A stretch of 64,000 nucleotides of DNA, taken from positions 1-64,000 of the forward strand of contig NZ_SDKD01000011.1 in assembly GCF_004521915.1 (NCBI RefSeq). Reading direction: 5' to 3'. A program made the position numbers and the translations under genes. The notes under the pieces were generated by a model. The model saw nothing but the letters and a program-made list of their open reading frames with translations. It was not told the origin of the DNA and did no database searches. The stretch comes from Brevibacillus migulae (GTDB lineage Bacteria; Bacillota; Bacilli; Brevibacillales; Brevibacillaceae). This document shows, one piece after another, positions 27,014-35,785 of this stretch (positions are counted from its first letter, which is position 1; the number at the start of each line of letters is the position of its first letter).

Positions 27014-27804
27014 TGGGTTCCACCTTCCTTGGTGACCGTTATATGTCCAATTTGAATGGTTCCATAATTCATAGCTTCAGTAAGCATCATGTATTGTTGA
27101 TCTGTTAGATTAAAACCTATATATGCTGCGAGGGAGGATGGTTGTGCCCGATAGTCTCGGTACCTTCTTTCTCCATCTGTATATTTTTGAGCTTCCGAAC
27201 CATTGAACAAGGAGTCACTTATTTGATCACCTTGGGGGATAAGTCTTGGTTTCAAGGTGTAGATTTCGATCCCATTGTTATCCTTTACCGTGACTAATTG
27301 ACTTTGGAACAACAGTTCTGCGGAAGAATTGGTTTTTTTGAAGGTTGTTGGTGTCGGCAAGGTTTCTAGTTCCGTTTGCGGACGATATTTTATCCATACC
27401 TTCACATAATCACCCTTCCTTAATTCTGTGACAGGCATAATGGCGGTCAGCGGAAACTCATAACGCGCGAACCCTTTTTCCGGAAGCAAATGTCCGTCCT
27501 TTAGCTTCTGTTGGAGAACCTGCTCACCGGGATACAGTGGCTGCATCGCCCGCTTTCCGATGACTTGTTCCAGCGTGGTGGCTGCATCATCCATAATCTC
27601 GTCCGCTTCTTCTTGCACTAGAACAACATCCTCAGAAGTAATCGGTTCATAGGGAGCTATTTCCGTTTGACTGGCCACTTTTACTACAGGGGCAAATAAC
27701 TTCTCATGGGCAAGCGAATCAATATAGTTAGTAGCCAGATAAAAGCTTCCGATAGCTAGTAATAGTGAGAAAAAACCAACGGCAATCAGAGTCCGTTTTT
27801 TCAT
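27010..27804 (-). CDS. CpaB/RcpC-like SAF-domain protein
   Basis: The 264-residue protein has one N-terminal membrane helix and a SAF-type region (EIAPYEPITSEDVVLVQ, VIGKRAMQPLYPGEQVLQQKL), then a C-terminal CpaB-like part. In canonical systems the protein acts outside the membrane during pilus assembly. Its ATG has AAGGAAGG upstream. It is the first clearly Tad-related gene after the MinD-like gene. Confidence 0.75.
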   Translation of the reverse strand: MKKRTLIAVGFFSLLLAIGSFYLATNYIDSLAHEKLFAPVVKVASQTEIAPYEPITSEDVVLVQEEADEIMDDAATTLEQVIGKRAMQPLYPGEQVLQQKLKDGHLLPEKGFARYEFPLTAIMPVTELRKGDYVKVWIKYRPQTELETLPTPTTFKKTNSSAELLFQSQLVTVKDNNGIEIYTLKPRLIPQGDQISDSLFNGSEAQKYTDGERRYRDYRAQPSSLAAYIGFNLTDQQYMMLTEAMNYGTIQIGHITVTKEGGTQ

Positions 27805-27835
27805 AGGATCCTTCCTTTTATTATCAATGTTGCGA

Positions 27836-28714
27836 CTATTCTTCTAATAGAGCGGCAAGCCTGGCGAAAGCCTCTTCCTCCTCTGGATGTTCTTCTAATA
27901 AAAACTTCGCTTTGCTGTGAGCATTCATGACCTTCTGATTTATATAGGGCGGGACAAGCATATCAATATGTCTTTGTTTTTGATGAGGGGCCCAAAAGGA
28001 TAGTGTTCCTTCCATCCTCTTCTTCAATGGTTCCCTTGTATGTGCTTGATCCCATTTATTTGCGATTAGCCGCAACTTTTTTCCACTCGCATTCCATACC
28101 TTCGGTACATCATTTGTCAAAATCGTGCGAGCAAACCGCGGAATGTCAGAATCCAGAACAAACCAGATCTCATCGGACATATCCATGATCCAGGAGGCCG
28201 CCTCTTCTTTCCAGCCTGACGAGATATCAATAATGAGCAAGGAAGCGTTCTTGCTGTTTCCAAGCAGCCAATTTGTTACCTCTGGATAAGACACATTCCT
28301 TTTCCTATAAGGAGTATTTGCTTTTATTTGCAGATAACCGGCTTGCATCTTGATGATCTTTTCATCGTACTGATCCACTGGCTTGGTGTTTGCTTCAGCT
28401 CTTTCCTCACAGTCTAGCGCAAAGTAATAGTAAGGAGTTCCAGTAGGCAATTCACATAAAATAACAGATATGCCTTTCCCAGCTTGATGATATGCTAGGT
28501 TTCCTGCGATAAAGCTCGCTCCCGCCTGTGAGTAGAAGCTTGCTACCACCACGACGTAGCGGTTAGGTGGTTGTATGTTTGAAACGGATTCTACAGGTGC
28601 AGATAGTATCTGTCTTAGACGTTCCCTCCTCTCTCTATCCTCTCGATTCATAGGCTGATCTTGATTTTCTAGATCGCGGAATGTCGTCATGAACTGCCTT
28701 ACTTGTTGAAACAT
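27836..28714 (-). CDS. second MinD-like protein with a degenerate P-loop
   Basis: The 292-residue protein has an N-terminal basic/acidic helix (about 1-40) then a MinD/ParA-like fold. VVVVASFYSQAGASFIAGNLAYH sits where the Walker A should be but both lysines are missing. LLIIDISSGW resembles the switch II strand and VWFVLDSD-type strands follow. The ATG at 28714 has GGGTGG seven bases upstream. With the TadZ-like gene this makes two SIMIBI-fold proteins in one operon. Confidence 0.65.
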   Translation of the reverse strand: MFQQVRQFMTTFRDLENQDQPMNREDRERRERLRQILSAPVESVSNIQPPNRYVVVVASFYSQAGASFIAGNLAYHQAGKGISVILCELPTGTPYYYFALDCEERAEANTKPVDQYDEKIIKMQAGYLQIKANTPYRKRNVSYPEVTNWLLGNSKNASLLIIDISSGWKEEAASWIMDMSDEIWFVLDSDIPRFARTILTNDVPKVWNASGKKLRLIANKWDQAHTREPLKKRMEGTLSFWAPHQKQRHIDMLVPPYINQKVMNAHSKAKFLLEEHPEEEEAFARLAALLEE

Positions 28715-28731
28715 AGGCAAACCACCCGATT

Positions 28732-29502
28732 TCAATTAGCCAGTCTACTTGATTTACGCTCTACCTTCTGCTCATTTTTTGCCATTACGTAATGCTTAAA
28801 TTTTTCGATCATATCCAGGGTCGACATAGACTTTCTGTGGTAATAGTAAATCTTGCGGATACGCTCTTTCTCTAAAGCGGTTAAGCTAGGTTTCCATTCA
28901 TAGGCTTTCTCCAAAAGTAATGAAAGCTCCGCGTTATTAGGTCTGCCTCGCCTAACTGGTTTTGCAAATAAACGTTGCTGTGTCTTATCAAACGAATTCG
29001 GATATTCTATGAGCCACATATCGACAAGGGCTTCAATATCATGATAGGAACGGATTCCAAGCTTCATGAGATATTGATAATAGGAGGGTAGCGATCGTTG
29101 CAGCTCGTGTTTCCATCTGCATACAAGTCCGTTTGGGGTTGTCAAAAGCTTGGTAAGATCACGAAGAAGTTCTTCTCTCGAGGAAGGCTGGTAGGTAACG
29201 ATCGTTTCTCTTACCAATGAAAACAGTATGTCGTGATAGTATTTGCCATCCTGTTCATCTCCACATTCCGATCGATACCATTCTTCTACGGCAGCATCAA
29301 AATCTTTTCGACAATTGATTAATTGAAGTGTTTCTAAATGCTCGTGAAAAGCATCCAATCCGTAAAGCTGAACTACTTCTTCTTGATAGTCTTTAAACAC
29401 ATAGGTGAGAAACGCTTTCTTCAACTCTTCCACTTCAACAAAACCATTGATTTGTTCGTAACAGCGAGACACCAATTCTCTTGAGCTTTGTGCCAGCACC
29501 AT
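28732..29502 (-). CDS. unknown protein, first gene of the Tad-like operon
   Basis: The 256-residue protein is soluble and mostly helical, with no membrane segment. Near the C-terminus it has VRRGRPNNAEL, an AT-hook-like GRP core, and then a basic helical end. It could be a DNA-binding regulator, but I recognise no family. The ATG at 29502 has GGGGGT seven bases upstream. The next gene begins 17 bp after its stop, so it is co-transcribed with the Tad-like genes. Confidence 0.6.
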   Translation of the reverse strand: MVLAQSSRELVSRCYEQINGFVEVEELKKAFLTYVFKDYQEEVVQLYGLDAFHEHLETLQLINCRKDFDAAVEEWYRSECGDEQDGKYYHDILFSLVRETIVTYQPSSREELLRDLTKLLTTPNGLVCRWKHELQRSLPSYYQYLMKLGIRSYHDIEALVDMWLIEYPNSFDKTQQRLFAKPVRRGRPNNAELSLLLEKAYEWKPSLTALEKERIRKIYYYHRKSMSTLDMIEKFKHYVMAKNEQKVERKSSRLAN

Positions 29503-29557
29503 CCAAACTACCCCCTTTTCTCTCATATTTATCCATTTAACGACATCATGCTACATG

Positions 29558-29586
29558 ATTATACAATCGTCAACCATTTTTTGTAT
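29558..29586 (-). promoter_or_regulatory. possible promoter of the Tad-like operon
   Basis: A perfect TATAAT (29558-29563) lies about 55 bp before the first gene on the minus strand. The -35 17 bp upstream is only ATACAA. TTGACG within the spacer is mis-spaced for this -10. The gap is very AT-rich. Confidence 0.4.
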
Positions 29587-29621
29587 ATTAAGTTAAATAA
29601 ATACAATTATTAATGATATAG

Positions 29622-29653
29622 GTCCGCCCTGTACTCAATAGTACAAGACGGAC
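29622..29653 (-). terminator. long hairpin after the 92-residue gene
   Basis: A 14-bp stem with two wobble pairs (GTCCGTCTTGTACT with AGTACAGGGCGGAC) and a 4-base loop lies 13 bp past the stop on the minus strand. The following bases are AT-rich but lack a clean T run. It likely separates this gene from the Tad-like operon. Confidence 0.6.
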
Positions 29654-29665
29654 GCCAGGAGAGTT

Positions 29666-29944
29666 CTACTCTGTGTAGAAGTAGAGTTCCTCTCCGGTTG
29701 GCAGCAGCAGAGCCATTCGGCCTCCCCGCTCCATGACGGTGGGAGCAGTCTCCATAACAATATCACCGTCGTTCAAAATAATACGATTTCCAAATTGATG
29801 AATCTTTTCAATTTGGAAAACCCCTTTGGGCACTCTCTCCAATAAGAGATTCTTGCCCGGCTTGTGCTTTTGGTATCTGACCTGCTTTCCCAAAAGCTGC
29901 TCCACAAAAGTGGCTGGTTCTTGGTGAGCCTCAACTGTTGCCAT
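29666..29944 (-). CDS. hypothetical protein, 92 aa
   Basis: This is a small soluble protein of mixed strands, with no membrane helix and no motif I recognise. It contains a charged segment (KQVRYQKHKPGKNLL) and a glycine-rich end (ERGGRMALLLPTGEELYFYTE). The ATG has a perfect AAGGAGGAG six bases upstream, so it is surely translated. It stands alone between the two Tad clusters. Confidence 0.7.
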   Translation of the reverse strand: MATVEAHQEPATFVEQLLGKQVRYQKHKPGKNLLLERVPKGVFQIEKIHQFGNRIILNDGDIVMETAPTVMERGGRMALLLPTGEELYFYTE

Positions 29945-30066
29945 GCGCAACTCCTCCTTTTCTCACCAACTTGCTTAACGGCCGTTTCAATTGCTTATAA
30001 GCATTTGAAACTACTTCTACCGTAAAAAAAGACAGAGGAGCTCGCAAATATTTTTAGCGATTAAAG

Positions 30067-30681
30067 TTAGACTTCCCAGTAATGCGGATCTGCGAGTTGC
30101 GGATATATTTCCGTAACCAGGTCAAATGGAGAAAAAAACAACGTGTCGACCAAAATTTTTAATTTATATTTCCTCAAAATGGCATAAGCCGTTTCTGTTT
30201 TTGCAAAGATGGCAGGAATATCGTGTATGCTGTCGATCTTTAGCAATTCTTTGCACATATAATCAAAGCAAATCTTTGCTCGTTCTTCTCCTTTGAGCGT
30301 TTGAAAATAATGAGCGGGGAAATGTCTTCTCTTTCCTTCCAGTACTTCTTTGTAAACCCATAACACTTTTTCTTCTTCACTGTATCTTGGCAAATATGGG
30401 TAGGCGTACTCCACCAGATAGTAAACATCGTCCGGCTTTGCTTCTATAGGCGGTTCGATAAATTCCCTGATCAGGTGAAGCCTCAGATCCTTTACGTCCT
30501 GCAAACTAAGCTCTGCTCTAGCCTGCTCTGGTGTCCAATTTTTTACTTTCTCAATCGCATAGCGAATCACTAATTGAATTTTTTGTTTTCGGTACTGCAC
30601 ATCTTCAAACTCATAGGGGGAAAATCGCTTTTGCTGTCCATTTAGGATGCGTTGGTACCGTTCCAGAATAGTTGTGGGCAT
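30067..30681 (-). CDS. hypothetical protein with two internal repeats (DUF4046-like)
   Basis: The 204-residue protein carries two similar units. The first begins ERYQRILNGQQKRFSPYEF and the second VYKEVLEGKRRHFPAHYF; each is followed by a helical stretch. The pattern (a helix, then a G-x-x-R/K-x-F-P signature) recalls the DUF4046 repeat of Bacilli, which I give as a suggestion only. The role is unknown. It sits between the two Tad clusters. Confidence 0.6.
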   Translation of the reverse strand: MPTTILERYQRILNGQQKRFSPYEFEDVQYRKQKIQLVIRYAIEKVKNWTPEQARAELSLQDVKDLRLHLIREFIEPPIEAKPDDVYYLVEYAYPYLPRYSEEEKVLWVYKEVLEGKRRHFPAHYFQTLKGEERAKICFDYMCKELLKIDSIHDIPAIFAKTETAYAILRKYKLKILVDTLFFSPFDLVTEIYPQLADPHYWEV

Positions 30682-30778
30682 TCCCTATTCCTCCCGTACT
30701 ACAGCATGGTTTTATCCTTAAATTACCATGTGAATATGGGACAAAAATAATAGTTCGATTGCCCTACTGATTTCTGAT

Positions 30779-31288
30779 CTATTTTGTTGATCTAACCTCC
30801 GATTGGGATACTCTTTCCAGCGTTACCGTGCGATTCTTCAAAAATAATGGCAGCTTGCTTTTGACCCAGATGCGTACGTGATAGATCCCCTGCTTGTATA
30901 AGCTTTTTTGATTCCCCTTTTGGTGTATAATTGTTATCTCTTCCGTCCGTTTCTCTAACCCATCTGCGTTCAAACCTAGTAAAATGACAGCCTCTTCTTT
31001 AGCCCCCCGAATGATTTCTGCATGGTGCTCTTTTGCTTCTTTTGTCGTCTCGAATAATCTTTTTTTCATACTCCCTGTATCTTGGTCGTAATATTGCCAC
31101 TCTCCAGCAACTCGTGCCGCTTTTGTTGTCAAATCAGCAGTGTGCTGGACTCTCATGTCCAAGTAGCTGACCTGTTCAACAAACAACAGAATCGACAGCA
31201 AACCACCAAAGCAACCAATCAAGTAGATGGCGTGAATGACTGCTGAACCGCGTTCCTCCAAGCAAGCCTCTTTGATCAAACGCTTCAT
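30779..31288 (-). CDS. TadE/TadF-like pseudopilin
   Basis: The 169-residue protein begins with a basic leader ending EERGS, then a membrane helix (AVIHAIYLIGCFGGLLSILLFV) and a coiled extracellular part with a small domain. EERGS followed by a helix is typical of TadE-type pseudopilins, although the +5 glutamate is not evident. It starts two bases after the stop of the preceding TadE gene and is the last gene of the conventional Tad operon. Confidence 0.8.
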   Translation of the reverse strand: MKRLIKEACLEERGSAVIHAIYLIGCFGGLLSILLFVEQVSYLDMRVQHTADLTTKAARVAGEWQYYDQDTGSMKKRLFETTKEAKEHHAEIIRGAKEEAVILLGLNADGLEKRTEEITIIHQKGNQKSLYKQGIYHVRIWVKSKLPLFLKNRTVTLERVSQSEVRSTK

Positions 31289-31290
31289 TT

Positions 31291-31698
31291 TTACTCACCA
31301 TTTTCAATCATCATGTGATAGGATTCACGCAGCTCATAAGGCTCATCAGACCAGAGAAGCCGAAATTGTATTTTCGCACGCGCTTCAAAATGCTTCCCTT
31401 TTGACCAAGTGGTTGGATTTGAAATACTGACTGTTGCCTTCTGTAGAGCGATACATTGCTTTAATTCTTCCATGCCCCTCTCCTTGCCGTGATATTCAGC
31501 CAATCCTTGATTCGGCTGGACAGCCGCAATTCTGCCTGCTTTATAGGCTGCCGACAAGGCTCTCTGCTTGTTGTACAGAATCGTAAACTGATCAAATACA
31601 AAGGTGACCAGGATGAGCAATAGAGGCATCACAAGGATAAACTCGAGTATTTGACTGCCCCGCTCCTCGCGCAAATATTTCCGTATGTTCTTCATCAT
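31291..31698 (-). CDS. tadE: TadE-type pseudopilin
   Basis: The 135-residue protein has the classic TadE leader EERGSQILEFILVMPLLLILV. The likely prepilin peptidase site precedes SQILE, which places a glutamate near position +5. It would be a minor pilin for Flp fibre assembly. It begins six bases after the prepilin peptidase gene. Confidence 0.87.
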   Translation of the reverse strand: MMKNIRKYLREERGSQILEFILVMPLLLILVTFVFDQFTILYNKQRALSAAYKAGRIAAVQPNQGLAEYHGKERGMEELKQCIALQKATVSISNPTTWSKGKHFEARAKIQFRLLWSDEPYELRESYHMMIENGE

Positions 31699-31704
31699 CT
31701 TTTT

Positions 31705-32184
31705 TCACCCCATCAAATAGAGAACCAGATATGCCAGAAATAGATGAAGTCCATATGGAAGGGCCAAGGCCGATTCGGAGGGGGCTGGGAGCCAAACTTC
31801 CCGATGACCGTACCATCCTGCCACAACCAATCTCATGTTTTTCAGCAGCTTACGCCATGTGCGGGGAGATAACATGAATAGAACAAGACAACTGACAAGC
31901 GATCCGAGGACAAGCTGATATACGCACACATAGCTTGTCCATGCCCCGAACGCCATCAACAGCTTTTGATCGCCCATCCCCATGCCCTTGCATATAACAG
32001 GGAGTAAAGTAATCAGGAAGGCCGCGAACATTCCCCCCAATGCTGTCATGCCTTGCCCTTGGATGATCTGGTAGAGGAGTCCCCCTAACAAGAAGGGAAA
32101 TACCAGCAAATTAGGGATCCTCCTTGTCTGCCAATCGCTCCATGCTGCCAAACCGAGGAAAAGTGAGATGACAGCCTCAATCAT
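31705..32184 (-). CDS. tadV: Tad prepilin peptidase (A24 family)
   Basis: This aspartic membrane peptidase cleaves Flp and TadE leaders. The 159-residue protein has both active-site aspartates: Asp17 in AWSDWQTRRIPN and the GMGDQKLL motif, within about five membrane helices. It lacks the methylase domain of PilD, as expected for TadV. It overlaps the flp stop by ATGA. No second peptidase gene exists in the divergent Tad-like operon. Confidence 0.9.
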   Translation of the reverse strand: MIEAVISLFLGLAAWSDWQTRRIPNLLVFPFLLGGLLYQIIQGQGMTALGGMFAAFLITLLPVICKGMGMGDQKLLMAFGAWTSYVCVYQLVLGSLVSCLVLFMLSPRTWRKLLKNMRLVVAGWYGHREVWLPAPSESALALPYGLHLFLAYLVLYLMG

Positions 32185-32357
32185 TTGTTGATCTTCTCAG
32201 TCAGTTCCTTCAGCTTTTCATCTTCCGCTGTTCCCAAATCTGCCAGTGCCGGAATGATCAAAATCAGGATAACAGCCACTATAATGACCATCTCCACAAT
32301 CGTGACGCCATCCTCTTCCCGGTAAAAGCGTGCTGCATAATGTTTGATCAACTCCAT
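32181..32357 (-). CDS. flp: Flp-type pilin
   Basis: This 58-residue major pilin has the leader MELIKHYAARFYREEDG, cleavage before VTIVE, and the hydrophobic core MVIIVAVILILIIPALADLG. Glutamate falls at +5, as required; the next residue is Met instead of the usual Tyr. The tail is short and charged. It has a perfect AAAGGAGG ribosome site and its stop overlaps tadV (ATGA). Confidence 0.9.
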   Translation of the reverse strand: MELIKHYAARFYREEDGVTIVEMVIIVAVILILIIPALADLGTAEDEKLKELTEKINK

Positions 32358-32432
32358 TTTTCATCCTCCTTTTTCCTTTCTAACCCTAATTTGCAAAAAG
32401 AAAGAGCATGGTTGCAAATATATTTGGATATC

Positions 32433-33338
32433 TTAAAAAGCTTCTTTCATTCCAATAAATGCTGGCCCAAGGACCAAAAATAGCAGCGGTACACCCATAA
32501 ACACAATTAAAAGCGGCAGGAGACGAACGCTCATCCTGTTCATCCGATCTGCCGCCTCATCCTCTTGTTGCTTTAGTAATTCTTCCACTTGGGTCGCCAG
32601 TGCTGCAGCGATGCTTACCCCTTTTGTGATTGCTCCATTGATCTCCAGGACAATCGATACAAGCGAATCGATTTCCCAGCGATACGCCATTTCCTCCAGT
32701 GCTTTTCTCCAATTTCCATACCGCTTTTCCTCCACTTCCAGCTGCACAAGCTCCTGCCCCAGTCTTCCACTGAATCTGCGAGCAGCTGAACGAACCGCCG
32801 TATGAACGGGCAATCCCGCTTCCACCAATGCTTGAACGATGCCAAAAAAGATGGGAACTTGCTGCCGGATTTCTTCTTTCGCCTGTTTGTCCGCGGATTC
32901 GATCAGCCATGTCGGTAAAAGGAACAGCACCAGTGCGATCCCTGCCGGAGACAATTGTTTGATGCCCAATCCTCCATCGCTGTGAACGAAAAAGATGGAA
33001 AACCCCAGTGTCAAAAGTAGAACAATACCTCCCACAAGCTTCGCCAACAGCAATTCCTCCACACAGATCTGCCAGCGTAATCGTTGCAGCATTTCTTCTG
33101 TTTTTTTCATATTCAACCCGACATAGCCAGCCAGCTTATTGGACAAGGAGGGATCCTGCCGCAATCTTTCTAACCCCGGCCAGTTGCGTTCGTTCTTTCG
33201 AAAAGCATGCTTGTAATGTCCCTGCTGCTCAACTTCGATTCTCCCAAACAAGGCTGCTTGTCCATTATTTTTCGCACTAAGAAAGGATGGATACAGATAG
33301 AGCAATACAGCAGCTGCAATCATCACAGAAATCCCCAT
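32433..33338 (-). CDS. tadC: Tad membrane platform protein TadC
   Basis: The 301-residue protein has an N-terminal membrane helix, central helices and a T2SSF domain (QQVPIFFGIVQALVEAGLPVHTAVRSAA) with closing C-terminal helices. The ATG at 33338 has GAGGTG six bases upstream, preferred over the GTG at 33347. It pairs with TadB just upstream. Confidence 0.88.
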   Translation of the reverse strand: MGISVMIAAAVLLYLYPSFLSAKNNGQAALFGRIEVEQQGHYKHAFRKNERNWPGLERLRQDPSLSNKLAGYVGLNMKKTEEMLQRLRWQICVEELLLAKLVGGIVLLLTLGFSIFFVHSDGGLGIKQLSPAGIALVLFLLPTWLIESADKQAKEEIRQQVPIFFGIVQALVEAGLPVHTAVRSAARRFSGRLGQELVQLEVEEKRYGNWRKALEEMAYRWEIDSLVSIVLEINGAITKGVSIAAALATQVEELLKQQEDEAADRMNRMSVRLLPLLIVFMGVPLLFLVLGPAFIGMKEAF

Positions 33339-33353
33339 GCTGCTCACCTCGCT

Positions 33354-34256
33354 TTACTTTTTCTTCTGAAGCGCCATATGACGGATGACTTCTCCCCCCA
33401 CTAGGATCATAGCCAACGCACCCAAAATGGTAAGCCGCCCCGATAACGTAGCGGTCAGCGGATCAAAATGGTGCGGATTATTGAAATATAAAGAAACCAC
33501 AAATACATACGGCATGACACTCAGCAGATTTACCTGAGCCAGCAGTTGTGACATTACCGCCTTTTGTCTGCGTTGCATCTGTTTTCTGCGCAATATGGAC
33601 AAGGCAGCCAGCTCCATCGTTTTGCCCATGTCTCCTCCCAGCTCCCGCTGCACTTGTATGATGGTCGCCAAATAAGCAATATCGTCGGATTGGGAGCGTT
33701 CATGAAATTCTTTCAGCACTCGCTCAATCGGAACCTGCCCACGCAATAGTTTGACGACTCGCTGATACTCTCCGGCAACTTCTTTATCGACAAATGAACT
33801 TTCAGCAGCCTCCTCGAACGCGTGCAGATAAGAAGGCGACGTACGCAGGGCACTCGCCATAATGCGGATCGCTTTTACATTTCCTTGTTCAAAACGCTCC
33901 TTCTTGCGGATGGCAAGCAGATGGATAACCCGTTCCGTCAACAACACACCCGCCAGTAAAGCAGGGGTCGCCAGCCACCATGACTTGAGTACAAACGCAC
34001 AAAGCAAAAAGGCAATGGAGCCGCTCGTCACACTAATCAGCAGATAATGAACAGTGGTAATCCCTATGTTTGCTTTCGCCAGACGTTCCTCCAGAGCAGT
34101 TAAAAGTGTGACCCTCTGCTGACGTAGCTGTCGAGCCAACGAATGGTGCCCATCGCCAACTTGAACTTGATGCACCAGCTTTGTGGGTAAAAAGAAAACA
34201 GCCAAGCTAAATCCAACAAGGACAGACAATAAAACGCCGATAATAATTTCCTGCAT
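33354..34256 (-). CDS. tadB: Tad membrane platform protein TadB
   Basis: The 300-residue protein has four membrane helices and a T2SSF-type domain (IMASALRTSPSYLHAFEEAAES). It forms the membrane platform with TadC for the TadA ATPase. The ATG follows GGAGGGAGG. Only ten bases separate it from the tadA stop. Confidence 0.88.
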   Translation of the reverse strand: MQEIIIGVLLSVLVGFSLAVFFLPTKLVHQVQVGDGHHSLARQLRQQRVTLLTALEERLAKANIGITTVHYLLISVTSGSIAFLLCAFVLKSWWLATPALLAGVLLTERVIHLLAIRKKERFEQGNVKAIRIMASALRTSPSYLHAFEEAAESSFVDKEVAGEYQRVVKLLRGQVPIERVLKEFHERSQSDDIAYLATIIQVQRELGGDMGKTMELAALSILRRKQMQRRQKAVMSQLLAQVNLLSVMPYVFVVSLYFNNPHHFDPLTATLSGRLTILGALAMILVGGEVIRHMALQKKK

Positions 34257-34266
34257 GCCCTCCCTC

Positions 34267-35772
34267 CTACATCATGATCGGTGTAGAAAAGAATATTCGC
34301 TCAATCTCCTGCGCATCCAACCCTTTTGCCTGCCATGTGCGAACCAAGCGCTCTGGCTTGTATCCGGTCCATTTAAAATGTCCTACCACTTTGCCATTCA
34401 CCGTGCCGGTTGGCTCATAGACATAGATATCCTGTAAATAAACTCGCTCCGGAACTACATTTTTCACATTGCATGTACGCCGAATCCGTTCCTCCTGGGA
34501 TTCTCCGGTGCCAATCACCTCCGTAATCGCCACCACCTTCCGACTGCCATCCTCCTCGAAGCGTTTTACTTGAACAATCAGATCAAGGGCGGAACCGACC
34601 ATGAGATTGCGCTCGGTACTGCTGTATTTTTCTTCAGCTTTGCCGAAAAGAATCGGCAGCGTTGAATCTATTAATCCTCGCGGCGAGTTGGCATGCGCGG
34701 TACTCCAGGATCCGGGATGGTCCGTATTCATCGCCCATAAAATATCGATGATTTCCCCGCCCCTTGTCTCACCCACAATGATCACATCCGGGCGTTTGCG
34801 CAGAGAGAGCCGCACACAATCCCGAATACTAAATCCACCTTTGCCCTCATGATTGGCAGGCTTGGCCAGAAACCGGCGCACAAACGGATGCTGCAGCTTC
34901 ATTTCCAATACGTCCTCAATCGTTATCACGCTTAAATGATCCGGAATGAACTGGGAAATCAAATTCAACATGTGGGTCTTTCCCGAGCCCGTCCCCCCGC
35001 TTACGATCCCTGAGGCACGTGACAAGCCGACAGCATACTTGAGAAATTGCAGCATCGGCTCACAAATCGAGCCATATTTCAGATATTCTTTCTCCGACAA
35101 TAGCTCACGGTGTTTGCGAATCGTTAGCATGTGGCCGTCCGGAGAAATGGCCCTATGCGTAGCTGCGATCCGGGAGCCATCCGGCAGCTGGGTATTGAGC
35201 TCCGCCTTTGTCTCGTTGAACTCCCTGCCCATGGAAGCTGCGATATGCTCGATCAGACGCAGCAGCTCATCTTCCTCCTGAAATACCTGAACGGGAGCCG
35301 GTTCCAGGCGACCGGAGCTCTTCCGTTCCAAGACGAGGTAATCATAGCGATGAAATAGGATTTCCGTCACATCTGAATCGTCCAGCAAAGCATCGAGCGG
35401 TCCCCAACCAACCAGGGCATGGATCAATCGTTCGACTTCAGCGTCCAATTGGCTGTTGGTGAGCGGCGCCTTCATTTCCAATAACAGACGAATATCTTGA
35501 GCAAGCTCAATCAAATATGCAGGATTCTCCTTTTCCTCCCACAACCGTTTTCCGTGCTTTTCGATCACCAACATTTTCACATGAGCCTCTACTTCATCGG
35601 GAATGACTCGTGCTTGATTGAGGACTGGGGCCATGGGTTCCGCATCATGCCATCTTTCCCCGACTATAGGCGCCGTTCTTTGATTTTGCTTCAACGCGGA
35701 GCGCTGCTCATAGAAGTTTGTAGTTTGCTTTGGATGGTTGAGGCCCAGCAGGCTTTTGCGGTCAAAAGTCAC
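34267..35772 (-). CDS. tadA: Tad secretion ATPase TadA/CpaF
   Basis: The 501-residue hexameric ATPase energises Flp pilus assembly. It has SGGTGSGKTHML (Walker A), an Asp box (VITIEDVLEMKL), RPDVIIVGETRGGEI (Walker B) and the His box STAHANSPRG. A helical N-terminal domain precedes. The start is GTG at 35772 with GGGGGAG five bases upstream; reading further up would overlap tadZ. All canonical motifs are intact, unlike the divergent ATPase at 24.5 kb. Confidence 0.92.
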   Translation of the reverse strand: MTFDRKSLLGLNHPKQTTNFYEQRSALKQNQRTAPIVGERWHDAEPMAPVLNQARVIPDEVEAHVKMLVIEKHGKRLWEEKENPAYLIELAQDIRLLLEMKAPLTNSQLDAEVERLIHALVGWGPLDALLDDSDVTEILFHRYDYLVLERKSSGRLEPAPVQVFQEEDELLRLIEHIAASMGREFNETKAELNTQLPDGSRIAATHRAISPDGHMLTIRKHRELLSEKEYLKYGSICEPMLQFLKYAVGLSRASGIVSGGTGSGKTHMLNLISQFIPDHLSVITIEDVLEMKLQHPFVRRFLAKPANHEGKGGFSIRDCVRLSLRKRPDVIIVGETRGGEIIDILWAMNTDHPGSWSTAHANSPRGLIDSTLPILFGKAEEKYSSTERNLMVGSALDLIVQVKRFEEDGSRKVVAITEVIGTGESQEERIRRTCNVKNVVPERVYLQDIYVYEPTGTVNGKVVGHFKWTGYKPERLVRTWQAKGLDAQEIERIFFSTPIMM

Positions 35773-35785
35773 GATTACTCCCCCT

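Noticed and set aside
32400..32432. Extra small gene between flp and tadC
   Set aside because: The 75-bp gap has no start with a ribosome site and an open frame.
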